Source: Deltaproteobacteria bacterium | GTDB taxonomy: Bacteria > Bdellovibrionota_B > Oligoflexia > Oligoflexales > Bog-1112 | Direction: 5' to 3' | Assembly (NCBI GenBank): GCA_016186945.1 | Contig: JACPKR010000013.1 | Location: 30,351-94,350 of the forward strand | Length of the DNA stretch: 64,000 nt | Part shown: positions 36,594 to 46,157 of the stretch, piece after piece | How the letters are laid out: each line of letters begins with the position of its first letter | How positions within the stretch are numbered: the stretch's first letter is position 1 | The notes under the pieces: generated by a model | What the model was told of the DNA's origin: nothing | Seen by the model: the letters and a program-made list of their open reading frames with translations, nothing else | Databases searched by the model: none | Translations under genes and position numbers: made by a program

Positions 36594-39500
36594 TTAAGTC
36601 AGAACCTCAAGGTGATTGAGCAATTTGGCAAGCTCAGCTTGTTTGTTATGTCGATCAGGGGAAACCATCAAGGAAATCTTTTCTTTTCCATCATAAGCGA
36701 AAACGTCTTGTTTATCTTTCACTAGCGCTCGAAGCTTAACCTTTTCTTTGTCTGTTTTTGCCAAGAGACGAATTTCGTAATGCCCGGGAGATTTTTCGAC
36801 GATGGCAAAAGCGTTCAGTTCCCTTAGTTTTAGGCGCAGGAGGGCAAGTTTCCCCAGAATTTTAAATTCTTCTGGGGTTTGTCCCGATTGATCTTCTGTA
36901 ATTTTGAGTGTCTCCTGAATTTCCTCCTCGTCGGATGCGGAGAAAAGCTTTTTGTAGACATTCAGTCGTTCCCGCTCTTCCGGAATATAGGAATGAGGGA
37001 TGAATGCCTTGACGTTAATCCGAATTTCCGGGTCTGTTTTTTTCTCAATTTTCTGTGAGGACAAGTCACGGATTTTCTCCTCCAGCATTTCGACGTACAT
37101 ATCCATACCAACGCTTGTGATATTGCCTGACTGCTCCCGACCTATAAGGTTACCTGTCCCTCGCAATTCCAGATCGTAGTTCGCAATCTGGAATCCCGCT
37201 CCCAGTTCCTGGTGGGTGGCGAGGATTTCCAGCCGCTTCAGAGCTTCCGGAGGGGGCTGGTCTCCCCGTTTCGTGAGAAGATACGCATACGCTTGGAGCG
37301 AGGAACGCCCAACCCGTCCCCGGAGTTGGTAAAGTTGCGAGAGGCCAAACATAGTAGCGTTGCTGACAATCAAGGTGTTGACGTTGGGCATGTCCACACC
37401 CGACTCTATGATTGTAGTACACACGAGCACATTAAATTTCTGCTCGATAAATTCGATGATGACTTTATCCAGTCTGTCTTCTCTCATCTGTCCATGGGCC
37501 ATTTTAATTTTCGCATCGGGAACAAGTTCCCTGAGGAACTGAACAACACCGTCCAACTCCTCAACGCGGTTATGAACGTAGAAGACCTGTCCTCCTTTAT
37601 GAATTTCTGCTTCAATCGCTGTGCGGATAAGTTTCTCGTCGAAAGGTGACACAACCGTGCGAATGGGGAAACGGTTCAATGGCGGCGTCGTGATGAGGGA
37701 AATATCACGCAAACCTAAGATCGCCGTATGGAGGGTTCGCGGAATAGGCGTTGCGGAAAGAACCAAAATATCAACGCTCGGGTTAATCTGCTTGAGCCGC
37801 TCCTTTTGCAGGACTCCGAATCGCTGCTCCTCATCTACGATAATCAGCCCCAGATGCTTCGGCTTTACGTCTTTTGAAAGCAGACGATGGGTGCCTACCA
37901 AAAGATCCAGGGTGCCAGCTTCAAACTCGGCAAGGGACTTCTTCTGCTCAGTCCTAGCCACGAAACGATTGACTTGGGCAACCCGCACTCCAAATTTTTC
38001 GATCCTGTATTGGAAATTATAGAAATGCTGGTAACACAAAACGGTCGTCGGCACGAGGAACATGACCTGGAGACCTTCCAAGATAGTTCGCATAGCCGCT
38101 CGCATCGCGAGTTCCGTTTTCCCAAAGCCGACATCTCCCACCACAAGCCGATCCATTGGGGCTGGACCGCGAAGGTCGTCCTCGATTTCTTCCATGCAAC
38201 GGATTTGGTCAGGAGTCTCCTGGTAGGGGAAGTCGTCAACGAATTTCTCATAAACTTCCGACGGCTGGGAATATTGGCGACCTCTTGCCAATTTCCTTTG
38301 CGCATGGATCTTCAAAAGGTCCTGCGCTATTTCCTGCACCGCTCGCTCGACCCTTGCCTTTCTGACCTTGAAGCTCTCCCCTCCCAACTTATCCAAAGTG
38401 GGAAATTCGTTCCCTTCTGCTTTTTTGTACTTCTGTAGAAGATTCAAGCGACTGATGGGCAGATAAATCTTGTCTCCCCCTCGATACACCAGGGTTAGAA
38501 ACTCTCCCTCCAAAGCTCCGAGCGTGAGTTGGGTCATTCCTATATACTGCCCAATCCCATGATCGACATGAACAACGAGATCGCCCGAGGATAATTCACG
38601 AAAGGAGGAGATAAGGGCTTTTAACTTTCGGGAGGAACTTCGATCTGCCAGACGTTTTTTGCGAAATATCTCATGCTGCGGGATGAAGAGAATCCCTTGT
38701 TCCGTATCGAGACAAGCTTCGGAAAGGTATCCCCTCGCTATGATCAAACGGTCGGTATGAAATGTTCCCTTGTAGAAGCGCTCCCAAATTGAGTCGTCTC
38801 GCAGGAACGTGCGGTGACTGAGAGTGAGTAAGTCGCGGAGCTTTCCCAGATCTTCTTCACTCTCCCCAAGGAAGGCAAGCGAGTGGCCCCGTTCCTCCTG
38901 TCTGTCGACATAATCCAACCACGAGTCAAAGGAGCTAAGTTCTTTTTTCTTACCTTTGTTAGGAAGATCAAGACTTGCTCCCTTCCAGGTTAAGACGAGT
39001 GCGCCGTCCTTTCTCGACGGGTTTTCGAACTCGACATTAGGAAACTGCGCTATGAACTTGAGAACGTCTGCCGAGGGGGCCATAAAACTTGACGGTGCGA
39101 CAACTGCATGGTTTTCCGCCCGGTCCTTTCTATAAAGGTGGGCTAGATCTTCTTCAAAGTTCTGGAACGCTTTCAGACAAAGGTCAATCGAATGAGGGAA
39201 AAGGAACACATCATGCAGGGAGGAGACGTCTATATATTGGAACGTAGGTACACTTTCCTCAAAGAGCTGAGGGGAGAGGGCGTCTATGTGCGGAGTTTTT
39301 TCACCTCTGTCGAAAGAGAACATGATCCCCTGGGTCTCGGAGGCAGACACATTGTTATCGAGTAAGAAGTTGTAAAGCTTTTGCGCAAGGTCCTTCTTTC
39401 GTGCTGGGCTGATAATCATGTCAGAAGCAGGGGGGATCGAAGCTGAAGAAAGCTCACCTTCCGACTTTTGCGATTCAAGGTGAAACTTACGAAGGGAGAC

Positions 39501-40127
39501 AAGTGCGTCTCCCATGAGTTCTACTCTAACGCCATATGGGGATTGAATGGGAGAGAGGTCTAAAATACCACCTCGTAGGGCAAAGAAGCCTTTTTCTTCA
39601 ACACGGGTACTTTGCTGGTAGCCAATTTCACGCAAGGTGAGGAGGAAGGTGTCCAGGTCGAGAGTTTGACCGACGGTGAGTGTAAGCTTGTGCTTGAGGA
39701 AGGCCCCCTTTGCGAGCGTCATCTGTCCAAGAGCAGGCAAGGTGGTGAGTATGATCGTCCGTTTCGGGGGAGCAACACTTCGGTCTTGCTCGGATAGGGC
39801 ATCGAGACAGGCCAGACGTTCGCGTTTCAAGGTCAGGTGGTGGATGTACTTCTCTGGCCCCCAAACTGAGTAATGAGGAAGAAGAAGGACCTGGCCAAGC
39901 CCTCGTGTGGCATCATCCAAACGGATCAGATTTTCCCGCCAAACAGGAAGGTCTTTGGCGTGGGGGAGGACTATAAAAATATTTCCGCAGTTCTCTGATT
40001 CAGGCACGAGTCCCAGCAATAGCAGTTGCAGAAGTCCGGGCGAAGTTCCAAGGACTTGTATCAGACCCTTGTCGCGCGTACTCCTGATTTCTTTTATGAG
40101 TGAATGAATGCCGTTTATGTTGACCAC
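36594..40127 (-). CDS. mfd: transcription-repair coupling factor Mfd
   Basis: 1177 residues, full length. Displaces RNA polymerase stalled at lesions and recruits UvrA. UvrB-homology region at the N-terminus, the polymerase-interacting domain with VVHVDHGIGQYIGM near 517, the translocase with Walker A GDVGFGKTELA near 662, DEEQRFG near 763, LSATPIPRTL, and helicase motif VI (QLRGRVGRS). The TRCF C-terminal domain follows. It heads an operon with two periplasmic isomerases. Confidence 0.97.
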   Translation of the reverse strand: MVNINGIHSLIKEIRSTRDKGLIQVLGTSPGLLQLLLLGLVPESENCGNIFIVLPHAKDLPVWRENLIRLDDATRGLGQVLLLPHYSVWGPEKYIHHLTLKRERLACLDALSEQDRSVAPPKRTIILTTLPALGQMTLAKGAFLKHKLTLTVGQTLDLDTFLLTLREIGYQQSTRVEEKGFFALRGGILDLSPIQSPYGVRVELMGDALVSLRKFHLESQKSEGELSSASIPPASDMIISPARKKDLAQKLYNFLLDNNVSASETQGIMFSFDRGEKTPHIDALSPQLFEESVPTFQYIDVSSLHDVFLFPHSIDLCLKAFQNFEEDLAHLYRKDRAENHAVVAPSSFMAPSADVLKFIAQFPNVEFENPSRKDGALVLTWKGASLDLPNKGKKKELSSFDSWLDYVDRQEERGHSLAFLGESEEDLGKLRDLLTLSHRTFLRDDSIWERFYKGTFHTDRLIIARGYLSEACLDTEQGILFIPQHEIFRKKRLADRSSSRKLKALISSFRELSSGDLVVHVDHGIGQYIGMTQLTLGALEGEFLTLVYRGGDKIYLPISRLNLLQKYKKAEGNEFPTLDKLGGESFKVRKARVERAVQEIAQDLLKIHAQRKLARGRQYSQPSEVYEKFVDDFPYQETPDQIRCMEEIEDDLRGPAPMDRLVVGDVGFGKTELAMRAAMRTILEGLQVMFLVPTTVLCYQHFYNFQYRIEKFGVRVAQVNRFVARTEQKKSLAEFEAGTLDLLVGTHRLLSKDVKPKHLGLIIVDEEQRFGVLQKERLKQINPSVDILVLSATPIPRTLHTAILGLRDISLITTPPLNRFPIRTVVSPFDEKLIRTAIEAEIHKGGQVFYVHNRVEELDGVVQFLRELVPDAKIKMAHGQMREDRLDKVIIEFIEQKFNVLVCTTIIESGVDMPNVNTLIVSNATMFGLSQLYQLRGRVGRSSLQAYAYLLTKRGDQPPPEALKRLEILATHQELGAGFQIANYDLELRGTGNLIGREQSGNITSVGMDMYVEMLEEKIRDLSSQKIEKKTDPEIRINVKAFIPHSYIPEERERLNVYKKLFSASDEEEIQETLKITEDQSGQTPEEFKILGKLALLRLKLRELNAFAIVEKSPGHYEIRLLAKTDKEKVKLRALVKDKQDVFAYDGKEKISLMVSPDRHNKQAELAKLLNHLEVLT

Positions 40128-40158
40128 GAAGTTCCTTTAACTACAATCCCCGCTTGTG

Positions 40159-40214
40159 GCAAGGAGGTGGTTTGGAGGAAACTGCGCAGCTGGTTCCTCC
40201 AAAAAATCCCTTGC
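40159..40214. repeat. dispersed palindromic element, copy E
   Basis: 56 bases, forward orientation: left arm as in copy A, right arm ending AAAAAATCCCTTGC. It lies in the divergent gap between mfd and sodB, 42 bases before the sodB start, so it would be in or next to both 5' regions. Confidence 0.95.
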
Positions 40215-40256
40215 GACAAGAGTTTTATTCTGCACACGAAAATATAGGAGTACAAG

Positions 40257-40835
40257 ATGGCCTTTAAATTACCTGAATTGCCTTATGCTCTCGATGCCCT
40301 TCAGCCTTACATTTCCAGGGAAACTCTGGAATACCATCATGGCAAGCATCATGCCGCTTATGTCAACAATCTAAACAAGTTAGTAGAAGGAACGGAGTTC
40401 GCAGATGCTTCTCTTGAGTCTGTGATCCAAAAGTCGAAGGGGGGCGTTTACAATAACGCTGCTCAGATTTGGAATCACACATTTTACTGGAATTGTCTTA
40501 CCCCCAAAGGTGGAGGACTGCCACAGGGAAATATTGCGGCTCGCATCAACGATGCGTTTGGTTCCTTTGACAAGTTCCGAGACTTGTTCACCCAGGCGGG
40601 TGCTACCCTCTTTGGCTCCGGATGGGTTTTCCTCGTGCAGAACAAAAACGGCAAGTTGGAGATTACTCAAGAAGGGAATGCCGGCAACCCGATGACCAAA
40701 AATCAGAAGGCACTGCTGACCTGCGACGTGTGGGAGCATGCCTATTACATTGATTACCGCAACGCTCGACCTAAATATGTAGAAGCGTTCTGGAACCTCA
40801 TCAACTGGTCTTTTGTTGAGGCAAACCTAGGGTGA
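40257..40835 (+). CDS. sodB: superoxide dismutase, Fe/Mn family
   Basis: 192 residues. Converts superoxide to hydrogen peroxide and oxygen. Metal ligands visible: His27 region (LEYHHGKHHAAYV), His in WNHTFYWNCL near 74, and Asp/His in DVWEHAYYIDYRN near 157-161. The AAQIWNHTFYW and LFGSGW context fits the iron-type subgroup. ATAGGAG lies 6-7 bases upstream. No signal peptide, so cytoplasmic. Its last 35 bases overlap the end of the convergent gpsA. Confidence 0.95.
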   Translation: MAFKLPELPYALDALQPYISRETLEYHHGKHHAAYVNNLNKLVEGTEFADASLESVIQKSKGGVYNNAAQIWNHTFYWNCLTPKGGGLPQGNIAARINDAFGSFDKFRDLFTQAGATLFGSGWVFLVQNKNGKLEITQEGNAGNPMTKNQKALLTCDVWEHAYYIDYRNARPKYVEAFWNLINWSFVEANLG

Positions 40836-41865
40836 CATCGAACTCCAGCTCGTGGCGGGCGTCTGCGTGGGTAAGTTCTTCAGCTGCGTTCTTGAGTGGC
40901 TTTTTCTGCGAGAGAACTTCATAGACGACGGTTATGATCGGCGCTCGGACACCGAGGCGTTGGACGAGGGAATAGGCGGCTTTTGCGGTAGCCACACCTT
41001 CGGCCACCGAACCGAGGGTTCTCAGCACCTCGTCCAGGCGTTCTCCCTTCCCTAGTCGGTAGCCGACTGTGAAATTTCTACTTTTCTCAGAGCTGCAGGT
41101 GAGGAAGAGGTCTCCGACTCCCCCGAGGCCTTTGAACGTGAGCGGGTTAGCTCCCAAGGCAACACCTATTCTCGTAATTTCCGCGAGACCTCTCGTGATG
41201 AGTGCGGCGCGACTGTTGTTCTGAAAACCCAGACCTGAGCAGGCACCCGAGGCAAGTGCGATGACGTTTTTGAGTGCTCCTGCGACTTCCAGTCCCACAG
41301 GGTCATTGCTTGTGTAGACGCGAAATTGCGGTGAATGAAAAAGTTCTTGCGCGTGTTTAGCGATCGCGAGGTTTCGACTTCCGGCCGAAACCCCCGTGGG
41401 TTGCCCTTCCGCGACTTCAATGGCAAAGCTCGGTCCGGACAGAACCGCCAATTTTTCCAACACGTCCTCTCCCACTACCTGGCCTACAATCTGTGAAGGA
41501 AAGCACTCCGTGCCGATTTCTAAACCTTTCACTACGCTGACAATAAAGTTAGCATCCTTGAGTGGGTACTTTATTTTTTCCAAGACTGCCCTCAACCACT
41601 GAGTGGGTGTGGCTAGAACGACAGCGCTGCCGCTTAGATGCTGAAGCAAAAGGTCTTCACCAGAGAAGGCAGATACATTGTCGGGAATAACCACATTGGA
41701 AAGAAACTGAGGATTGCGGTGATTTTTGTTTATTCCCTCGGCTATCGAGGTTTCGTAAGACCACAGGAAGACCTGATGGCCGAGTCTTGCGAGGTGTATA
41801 GCAAGGCATGTTCCGAAACTGCCTGCGCCTATGATTATGACTTTTTGTTTCTCTTTACTTTGCAT
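40801..41865 (-). CDS. gpsA: glycerol-3-phosphate dehydrogenase [NAD(P)+]
   Basis: 354 residues. Reduces dihydroxyacetone phosphate to sn-glycerol 3-phosphate, the head group of phospholipids. N-terminal Rossmann VIIIGAGSFGTCLAIHLARL, VSVVKGLEIGT and SGPSFAIEVAEGQPT, the catalytic-lysine region GALKNVIALASGACSGLGFQ, and GLGGVGDLFLTCSSEKSRN. A slightly longer C-terminal tail overlaps sodB. Diverges from nuoA with a 68-base gap. Confidence 0.96.
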   Translation of the reverse strand: MQSKEKQKVIIIGAGSFGTCLAIHLARLGHQVFLWSYETSIAEGINKNHRNPQFLSNVVIPDNVSAFSGEDLLLQHLSGSAVVLATPTQWLRAVLEKIKYPLKDANFIVSVVKGLEIGTECFPSQIVGQVVGEDVLEKLAVLSGPSFAIEVAEGQPTGVSAGSRNLAIAKHAQELFHSPQFRVYTSNDPVGLEVAGALKNVIALASGACSGLGFQNNSRAALITRGLAEITRIGVALGANPLTFKGLGGVGDLFLTCSSEKSRNFTVGYRLGKGERLDEVLRTLGSVAEGVATAKAAYSLVQRLGVRAPIITVVYEVLSQKKPLKNAAEELTHADARHELEFDVTLGLPQQKTS

Positions 41866-41893
41866 TTAATATCCCTTAGTAATCCGGTATACT
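41866..41893 (+). promoter_or_regulatory. possible promoter of the nuoAHJKLMN-lgt run
   Basis: In the 68-base gpsA-nuoA gap, -10 TATACT (41888-41893) with a poor -35 (TTTAAT, 41866-41871) 16 bases before it. The -10 is good and the -35 weak, so this is only a candidate. Confidence 0.3.
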
Positions 41894-41933
41894 GAAGCCT
41901 TCGATCGTTGCACGACGTTAGGACCATTGCTCC

Positions 41934-42284
41934 ATGAATCCGTATCTTCCCATTATCATCATCCTTGGCTTGGGTGTCGCGCTCGGACTTATTTTATCAG
42001 GGTTTGCCCATTTTCTCGGCCCGCGGCATCCAACCCCTGCCAAGGAGGAAATTTTTGAGTGTGGGGTGCCCACAGTGGCGAGCCGAGAACGCATGAGCGT
42101 CAAATTCTATCTGACCGCGATTCTATTCATACTGTTCGATATTGAAACCGTTTTTTTGTTCCTATGGGCCAAGGCATTTCGTTCACTTGCTTGGTTTGGG
42201 ATTGTGGAGGTGGCTGTGTTCGTCCTGATCCTTGTCGCTGGTTATCTTTATGTTCTCAAAACCGGAGCACTCGAATGGGATTAA
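41934..42284 (+). CDS. nuoA: NADH-quinone oxidoreductase subunit A
   Basis: 116 residues, three transmembrane helices. The loop motif EEIFECGVPTVASRERMSVK with the functionally important Cys, and FDIETVFLFLWA in helix 2, are conserved. End KTGALEWD typical. Followed directly by nuoH with a 10-base overlap: nuoB, C, D, E, F and G, which usually come between, are absent. Confidence 0.96.
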   Translation: MNPYLPIIIILGLGVALGLILSGFAHFLGPRHPTPAKEEIFECGVPTVASRERMSVKFYLTAILFILFDIETVFLFLWAKAFRSLAWFGIVEVAVFVLILVAGYLYVLKTGALEWD

Positions 42285-43357
42285 CAAGTTCGGAACTCCC
42301 CTTTATTGTGGATCTCATTGCGACCCTTTCGAAAATTGTTGTCGTGTTCCTGATTGGTCTCAATGTCCCCCCCATCATGCTTTGGGTGGAAAGGCGAGTC
42401 CCTGCGCTCATGCAGAGGAGGCGAGGCCCTAACCGTGTAGGTTTTTTCAAATGGAGGCTGTGGGGTCTATTTCAGGCTGTGGCGGATGCGATCAAGTTGA
42501 TTTTTAAAGAAGAGGCTGTGCCCGCGATGGCCAACAAGTGGTTTTTCCACCTTGGCCCCGTTTTCAGCGTTTTTCCTGCTTTTCTCGTACTTAGTGCCAT
42601 GCCTTTCGGCGAATATATTGAAGTGATGGGTTATCAGATTTCGCTAGTTGCTGTGCAGGTCAACGTTGGTTTTCTCTTTATACTTGCGATGGCAGGAATG
42701 GCCATTTACGGAGTAGCCCTTTCAGGTTGGGCATCGACAAGCAAGTACACGCTGCTGGGAGCTTTACGAGCTTCGGCTCAAATGATCAGTTATGAAATTC
42801 CCCTTGGGCTTTCTCTCATCCCGATCGCTCTCGTTTATAATTCCCTCGATCTAACGGAGATCGTTAAAGGGCAAAGCCATTTCTGGCAGTGGGGGATCTT
42901 TCTTTCTCCTCTGTCTTTCATAATTTTTTTAGTCTGCATGTTTGCTGAAACAAACCGCACACCTTTCGACTTAGCAGAGGCGGAAAGTGAGCTGGTGGTT
43001 GGGTTTCATACCGAATATGGATCGACGAAGTTTGCAGCGTTTTTCCTTGGTGAATATGTCAGCATGTTTGCTCTGAGCCTGCTTTGTTCGATTCTGTTTT
43101 TTGGCGGTTGGCATTTGCCTCTCCTTTCAAGGGAAAACTTGATAAACCTGACAGGCAGTGTAAATCTGGCGGCTCTGGTCGGGGTGGGAGTTTTGTTTTT
43201 GAAGGCTGCTTTCTTTATGTTCCTCTACGTCTGGGTACGGTGGACTGTCCCACGTTTCCGTTACGATCAACTTATGAAGCTGGGTTGGAAATTTCTCCTA
43301 CCCCTTGGGCTTGCAAATATCGCGGTTACCGCAGGAATTCTGGCTTTGAATTTTTAG
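42275..43357 (+). CDS. nuoH: NADH-quinone oxidoreductase subunit H
   Basis: 360 residues from the ATG at 42275; the longer in-frame ORF from 42164 lies inside nuoA and is rejected. Quinone-site subunit with eight helices. Conserved loops MLWVERRVPALMQRRRGPNR and AETNRTPFDLAEAESELVVG (then FHTEYG) are present. nuoI, the usual next gene, is missing. Confidence 0.96.
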   Translation: MGLTSSELPFIVDLIATLSKIVVVFLIGLNVPPIMLWVERRVPALMQRRRGPNRVGFFKWRLWGLFQAVADAIKLIFKEEAVPAMANKWFFHLGPVFSVFPAFLVLSAMPFGEYIEVMGYQISLVAVQVNVGFLFILAMAGMAIYGVALSGWASTSKYTLLGALRASAQMISYEIPLGLSLIPIALVYNSLDLTEIVKGQSHFWQWGIFLSPLSFIIFLVCMFAETNRTPFDLAEAESELVVGFHTEYGSTKFAAFFLGEYVSMFALSLLCSILFFGGWHLPLLSRENLINLTGSVNLAALVGVGVLFLKAAFFMFLYVWVRWTVPRFRYDQLMKLGWKFLLPLGLANIAVTAGILALNF

Positions 43358-43366
43358 GAAGTCACG

Positions 43367-43864
43367 ATGAGTGATCAACTCGTTTTTTGGGGACTGGCAG
43401 GTTTTATTACTTTAAGTTCTGTTGCCGTAGTCACCGTTCGCAACCCAGTTACAGCGGCCGTGGCTCTGGTTATTAACCTGTTCTTGCTCGCGGGTGTCTA
43501 TGCTTTTCAGGGCGCAGATTTTGTCGCAGCGATCCAAATCATTGTGTATACCGGAGCCATAGTAGTTTTGTTCCTGTTTGTAATTATGATTTTGAATCTC
43601 GATCCCGAGCATTTGCGTTCTCCTCGACCACGGATTTGGGAGCATCTTGTTTTAGGAGTCGTCATCGCTGGTTTTGCGTACATCGGTTACCGATTCCTAG
43701 ATTCGCTTGATGTTGGGAAGGTGGCAAGCAATCGGCTTCCTGACAACACTTACGACGTTGCCATGATTTTGTTTAGCAATTACCTTTGGCCTTTTGAAAT
43801 CGTGTCGATCCTCATTCTTCTTGCCATCGTAGGAAGTGTCGCGATCGCCAAGAAACCAAAGTAA
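43367..43864 (+). CDS. nuoJ: NADH-quinone oxidoreductase subunit J
   Basis: 165 residues, five hydrophobic segments. NPVTAAVALVINLFLLAGVY and QIIVYTGAIVVLFLFVIMIL (the pi-bulge helix used in coupling) are conserved. Starts 9 bases after nuoH. Confidence 0.95.
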   Translation: MSDQLVFWGLAGFITLSSVAVVTVRNPVTAAVALVINLFLLAGVYAFQGADFVAAIQIIVYTGAIVVLFLFVIMILNLDPEHLRSPRPRIWEHLVLGVVIAGFAYIGYRFLDSLDVGKVASNRLPDNTYDVAMILFSNYLWPFEIVSILILLAIVGSVAIAKKPK

Positions 43865-43877
43865 CGAAAGGCTGCTA

Positions 43878-44177
43878 ATGCCCATCGAATACTATTTCAG
43901 TCTCGCTCTAGTTATGTTCTTGTGTGGTGTGTGTGGCGTCCTTTTTCGGCGCAACATTCTCTTTGTCCTTATGTCGATTGAATTGATGTTGAATGCTGTG
44001 AACCTTGTCTTTGTGTCAGGTTCAACCTTTCTGAAAAATCTTGATGGTCAAATCATGGTCTTTTTCGTCATTACTGTGGCAGCCTGCGAGGCAGCGGTCG
44101 GCTTAGCGATGGTCATCGCCTTATTCCGCCGTTATGGCACGATCAAATCAGAGTTTTTTCGCATTTTACGAGGCTAG
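43878..44177 (+). CDS. nuoK: NADH-quinone oxidoreductase subunit K
   Basis: 99 residues, three helices; the ATG at 43878 has AAAGG 6-7 bases upstream, so the longer in-frame ORF from 43836 is not used. Membrane-embedded glutamates lie in VLMSIELMLNAVNLVFV and VAACEAAVGLAMVIALFR. Confidence 0.95.
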   Translation: MPIEYYFSLALVMFLCGVCGVLFRRNILFVLMSIELMLNAVNLVFVSGSTFLKNLDGQIMVFFVITVAACEAAVGLAMVIALFRRYGTIKSEFFRILRG

Positions 44178-44194
44178 TTCCTTAGGAGCGTCCT

Positions 44195-46138
44195 ATGCTT
44201 ATTTGGTTGGTCCTTTTGTTTCCATTGGTCGGTGCCGTATGGAACGGCCTTCTCCTACCCCGACACAAGCTTCTTTCTCACTCCATTGCCGTCGCTGGGG
44301 TGGGTCTTTCCTTCTTGGCAGCCTTGCCTCTGTTTGTCTCATTGTTGGGTGAGGGTGCTGCCGGCTCGGTCCATCTGGCGTTTTCCTGGATTCAAGCAGG
44401 GGACCTAGACATCGGCATGGAATTTGTCGTCGACCGACTTTCTGGAGTCATGCTTTTGATCGTAACGGGGATCGGCTCGCTCATCCATATTTATGCTGGT
44501 GGCTATATGAATGAGGAAAAGACGACGGCGCGCTTTTTTTCCTACTTAAACCTTTTCATCTTCATGATGCTTCTCCTTGTCTTAGGGAACAACATGCTCG
44601 TCATGTTCATAGGGTGGGAAGGTGTCGGGCTGTGCAGTTACTTACTGATTGGTTATTGGTACACGCACAAGCCGAACGCTGTAGCGGGGATGAAAGCGTT
44701 TGTCGTTAACCGCATAGGCGACTTTGGTTTTCTGATCGGCATCTTCCTGACTTATAAGATGTTTGGCACCTTGTCGTTTTCTCAACTTCACGAGGTATTA
44801 GCTGGGCAGGAAAGTTTAAGCCCTGCTTTGACTTCCGGTTTGACAGCGATCGGTATTTGCCTATTCATCGGAGCGTGTGGTAAGTCGGCGCAGCTCCCCC
44901 TCTATGTCTGGCTTCCTGATGCCATGGCAGGGCCAACGCCGGTCTCAGCTCTCATCCATGCCGCAACGATGGTGACGGCTGGTATCTACATGATGACTCG
45001 ATTGCATTTCATTTACTACCTGGCACCTTCTGCTCTCATGCTTGTTGCCTTTGTTGGTGGAGCGACGGCCCTTTTTGCAGCGACTATAGCCTTGGTGCAG
45101 AACGATATTAAGAAGGTACTGGCTTATTCTACCGTCAGTCAGTTGGGATACATGGTGCTTGCCTGTGGTGTGGGAGCTTTTGATGCAGGCGTGTTTCATT
45201 TGCTGACACATGCGTGTTTCAAAGCCTTGCTCTTCCTCGGCGCAGGGAGTGTGATCGTCGCCTTGCATCACAAGCAGGACATGCAGGAAATGGGGGGGTT
45301 AAAAAAGTACTTGCCCATTACTCACGCTGTCTTTCTTGTCGCAGTCTTAGCGATCATTGGTTTTCCTGGCTTGTCTGGATTTTTCTCAAAGGATGAGATC
45401 CTCTGGAGAGCGTTCTCGTTTCCCGGTGTTGGCTGGGTTCTGTGGCTGATGGGTCTTTTCGCGGCAATGTGTACGGCGTTTTACATGGTCAGGCTTCTTT
45501 GCCTTACCTTCTATGGTAAAAACAGAAGCGATGAGCACACAAGGCATCATTTGCATGAGACCTCTTCTGTAATGTGGGCCCCGCTCGTAGTCTTAGCCTT
45601 CCTCAGTATTTTCATCGGCTATCTGGGGATTCCTCCGTTTCTAGCAGAAGCTTTTCATGGTTCTAATTTATTTTCTCCGTTCCTAAGCTCCGTCATCCAG
45701 GTTCCTCCTGCGGGAGAAGTTTATTGGTCCTTCTTACATGAGCACCACAGTGAAGCTTTGGAATGGTCACTCATGGGTGCGTCCACACTCTTAGCGCTGG
45801 GCAGTGCTAGCTTTGCTTTTATATTGTATCGCAATGGTCCGACTCCTTTCCTTCAGGAAAGAAAGGAAGCTTTTGCTAGCGTGTACCGAACACTTTACAA
45901 CAAATATTGGGTTGATGAACTGTACGACCGAATCATTGTGCGACCTTTGAAAGAAATGTCTGAATTTCTTTGGAGGGTTGTTGACTTAGGAATCATCAAC
46001 GGTGGCCTAAATGTCCTCGGGCAGTCTCTTATGTTCCTAAGTGGGGTGACAAGCTTTCAGATGACGGGAAGTCTGCATCGTTACGCGGTTGTTTTCATCC
46101 TGGGACTTATGGGGCTGGTCGTTCTTGTGATCGTTTGA
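44195..46138 (+). CDS. nuoL: NADH-quinone oxidoreductase subunit L (proton channel)
   Basis: 647 residues, antiporter-like subunit. Key motifs: GWEGVGLCSYLLIGYWY, the lysine-bearing FIGACGKSAQLPLYVWLPDA and MAGPTPVSALIHAATMVTAG with channel His. The long C-terminal lateral helix region is present, ending with a last transmembrane segment (VVFILGLMGLVVLVIV). Confidence 0.97.
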   Translation: MLIWLVLLFPLVGAVWNGLLLPRHKLLSHSIAVAGVGLSFLAALPLFVSLLGEGAAGSVHLAFSWIQAGDLDIGMEFVVDRLSGVMLLIVTGIGSLIHIYAGGYMNEEKTTARFFSYLNLFIFMMLLLVLGNNMLVMFIGWEGVGLCSYLLIGYWYTHKPNAVAGMKAFVVNRIGDFGFLIGIFLTYKMFGTLSFSQLHEVLAGQESLSPALTSGLTAIGICLFIGACGKSAQLPLYVWLPDAMAGPTPVSALIHAATMVTAGIYMMTRLHFIYYLAPSALMLVAFVGGATALFAATIALVQNDIKKVLAYSTVSQLGYMVLACGVGAFDAGVFHLLTHACFKALLFLGAGSVIVALHHKQDMQEMGGLKKYLPITHAVFLVAVLAIIGFPGLSGFFSKDEILWRAFSFPGVGWVLWLMGLFAAMCTAFYMVRLLCLTFYGKNRSDEHTRHHLHETSSVMWAPLVVLAFLSIFIGYLGIPPFLAEAFHGSNLFSPFLSSVIQVPPAGEVYWSFLHEHHSEALEWSLMGASTLLALGSASFAFILYRNGPTPFLQERKEAFASVYRTLYNKYWVDELYDRIIVRPLKEMSEFLWRVVDLGIINGGLNVLGQSLMFLSGVTSFQMTGSLHRYAVVFILGLMGLVVLVIV

Positions 46139-46157
46139 CAAGGAGTGCATTTAAGAT

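Noticed and set aside
40156..40374. Plus-strand frame starting in copy E and running into sodB
   Set aside because: Its codons are the repeat plus sodB read out of frame; the real sodB start has its own ribosome site.
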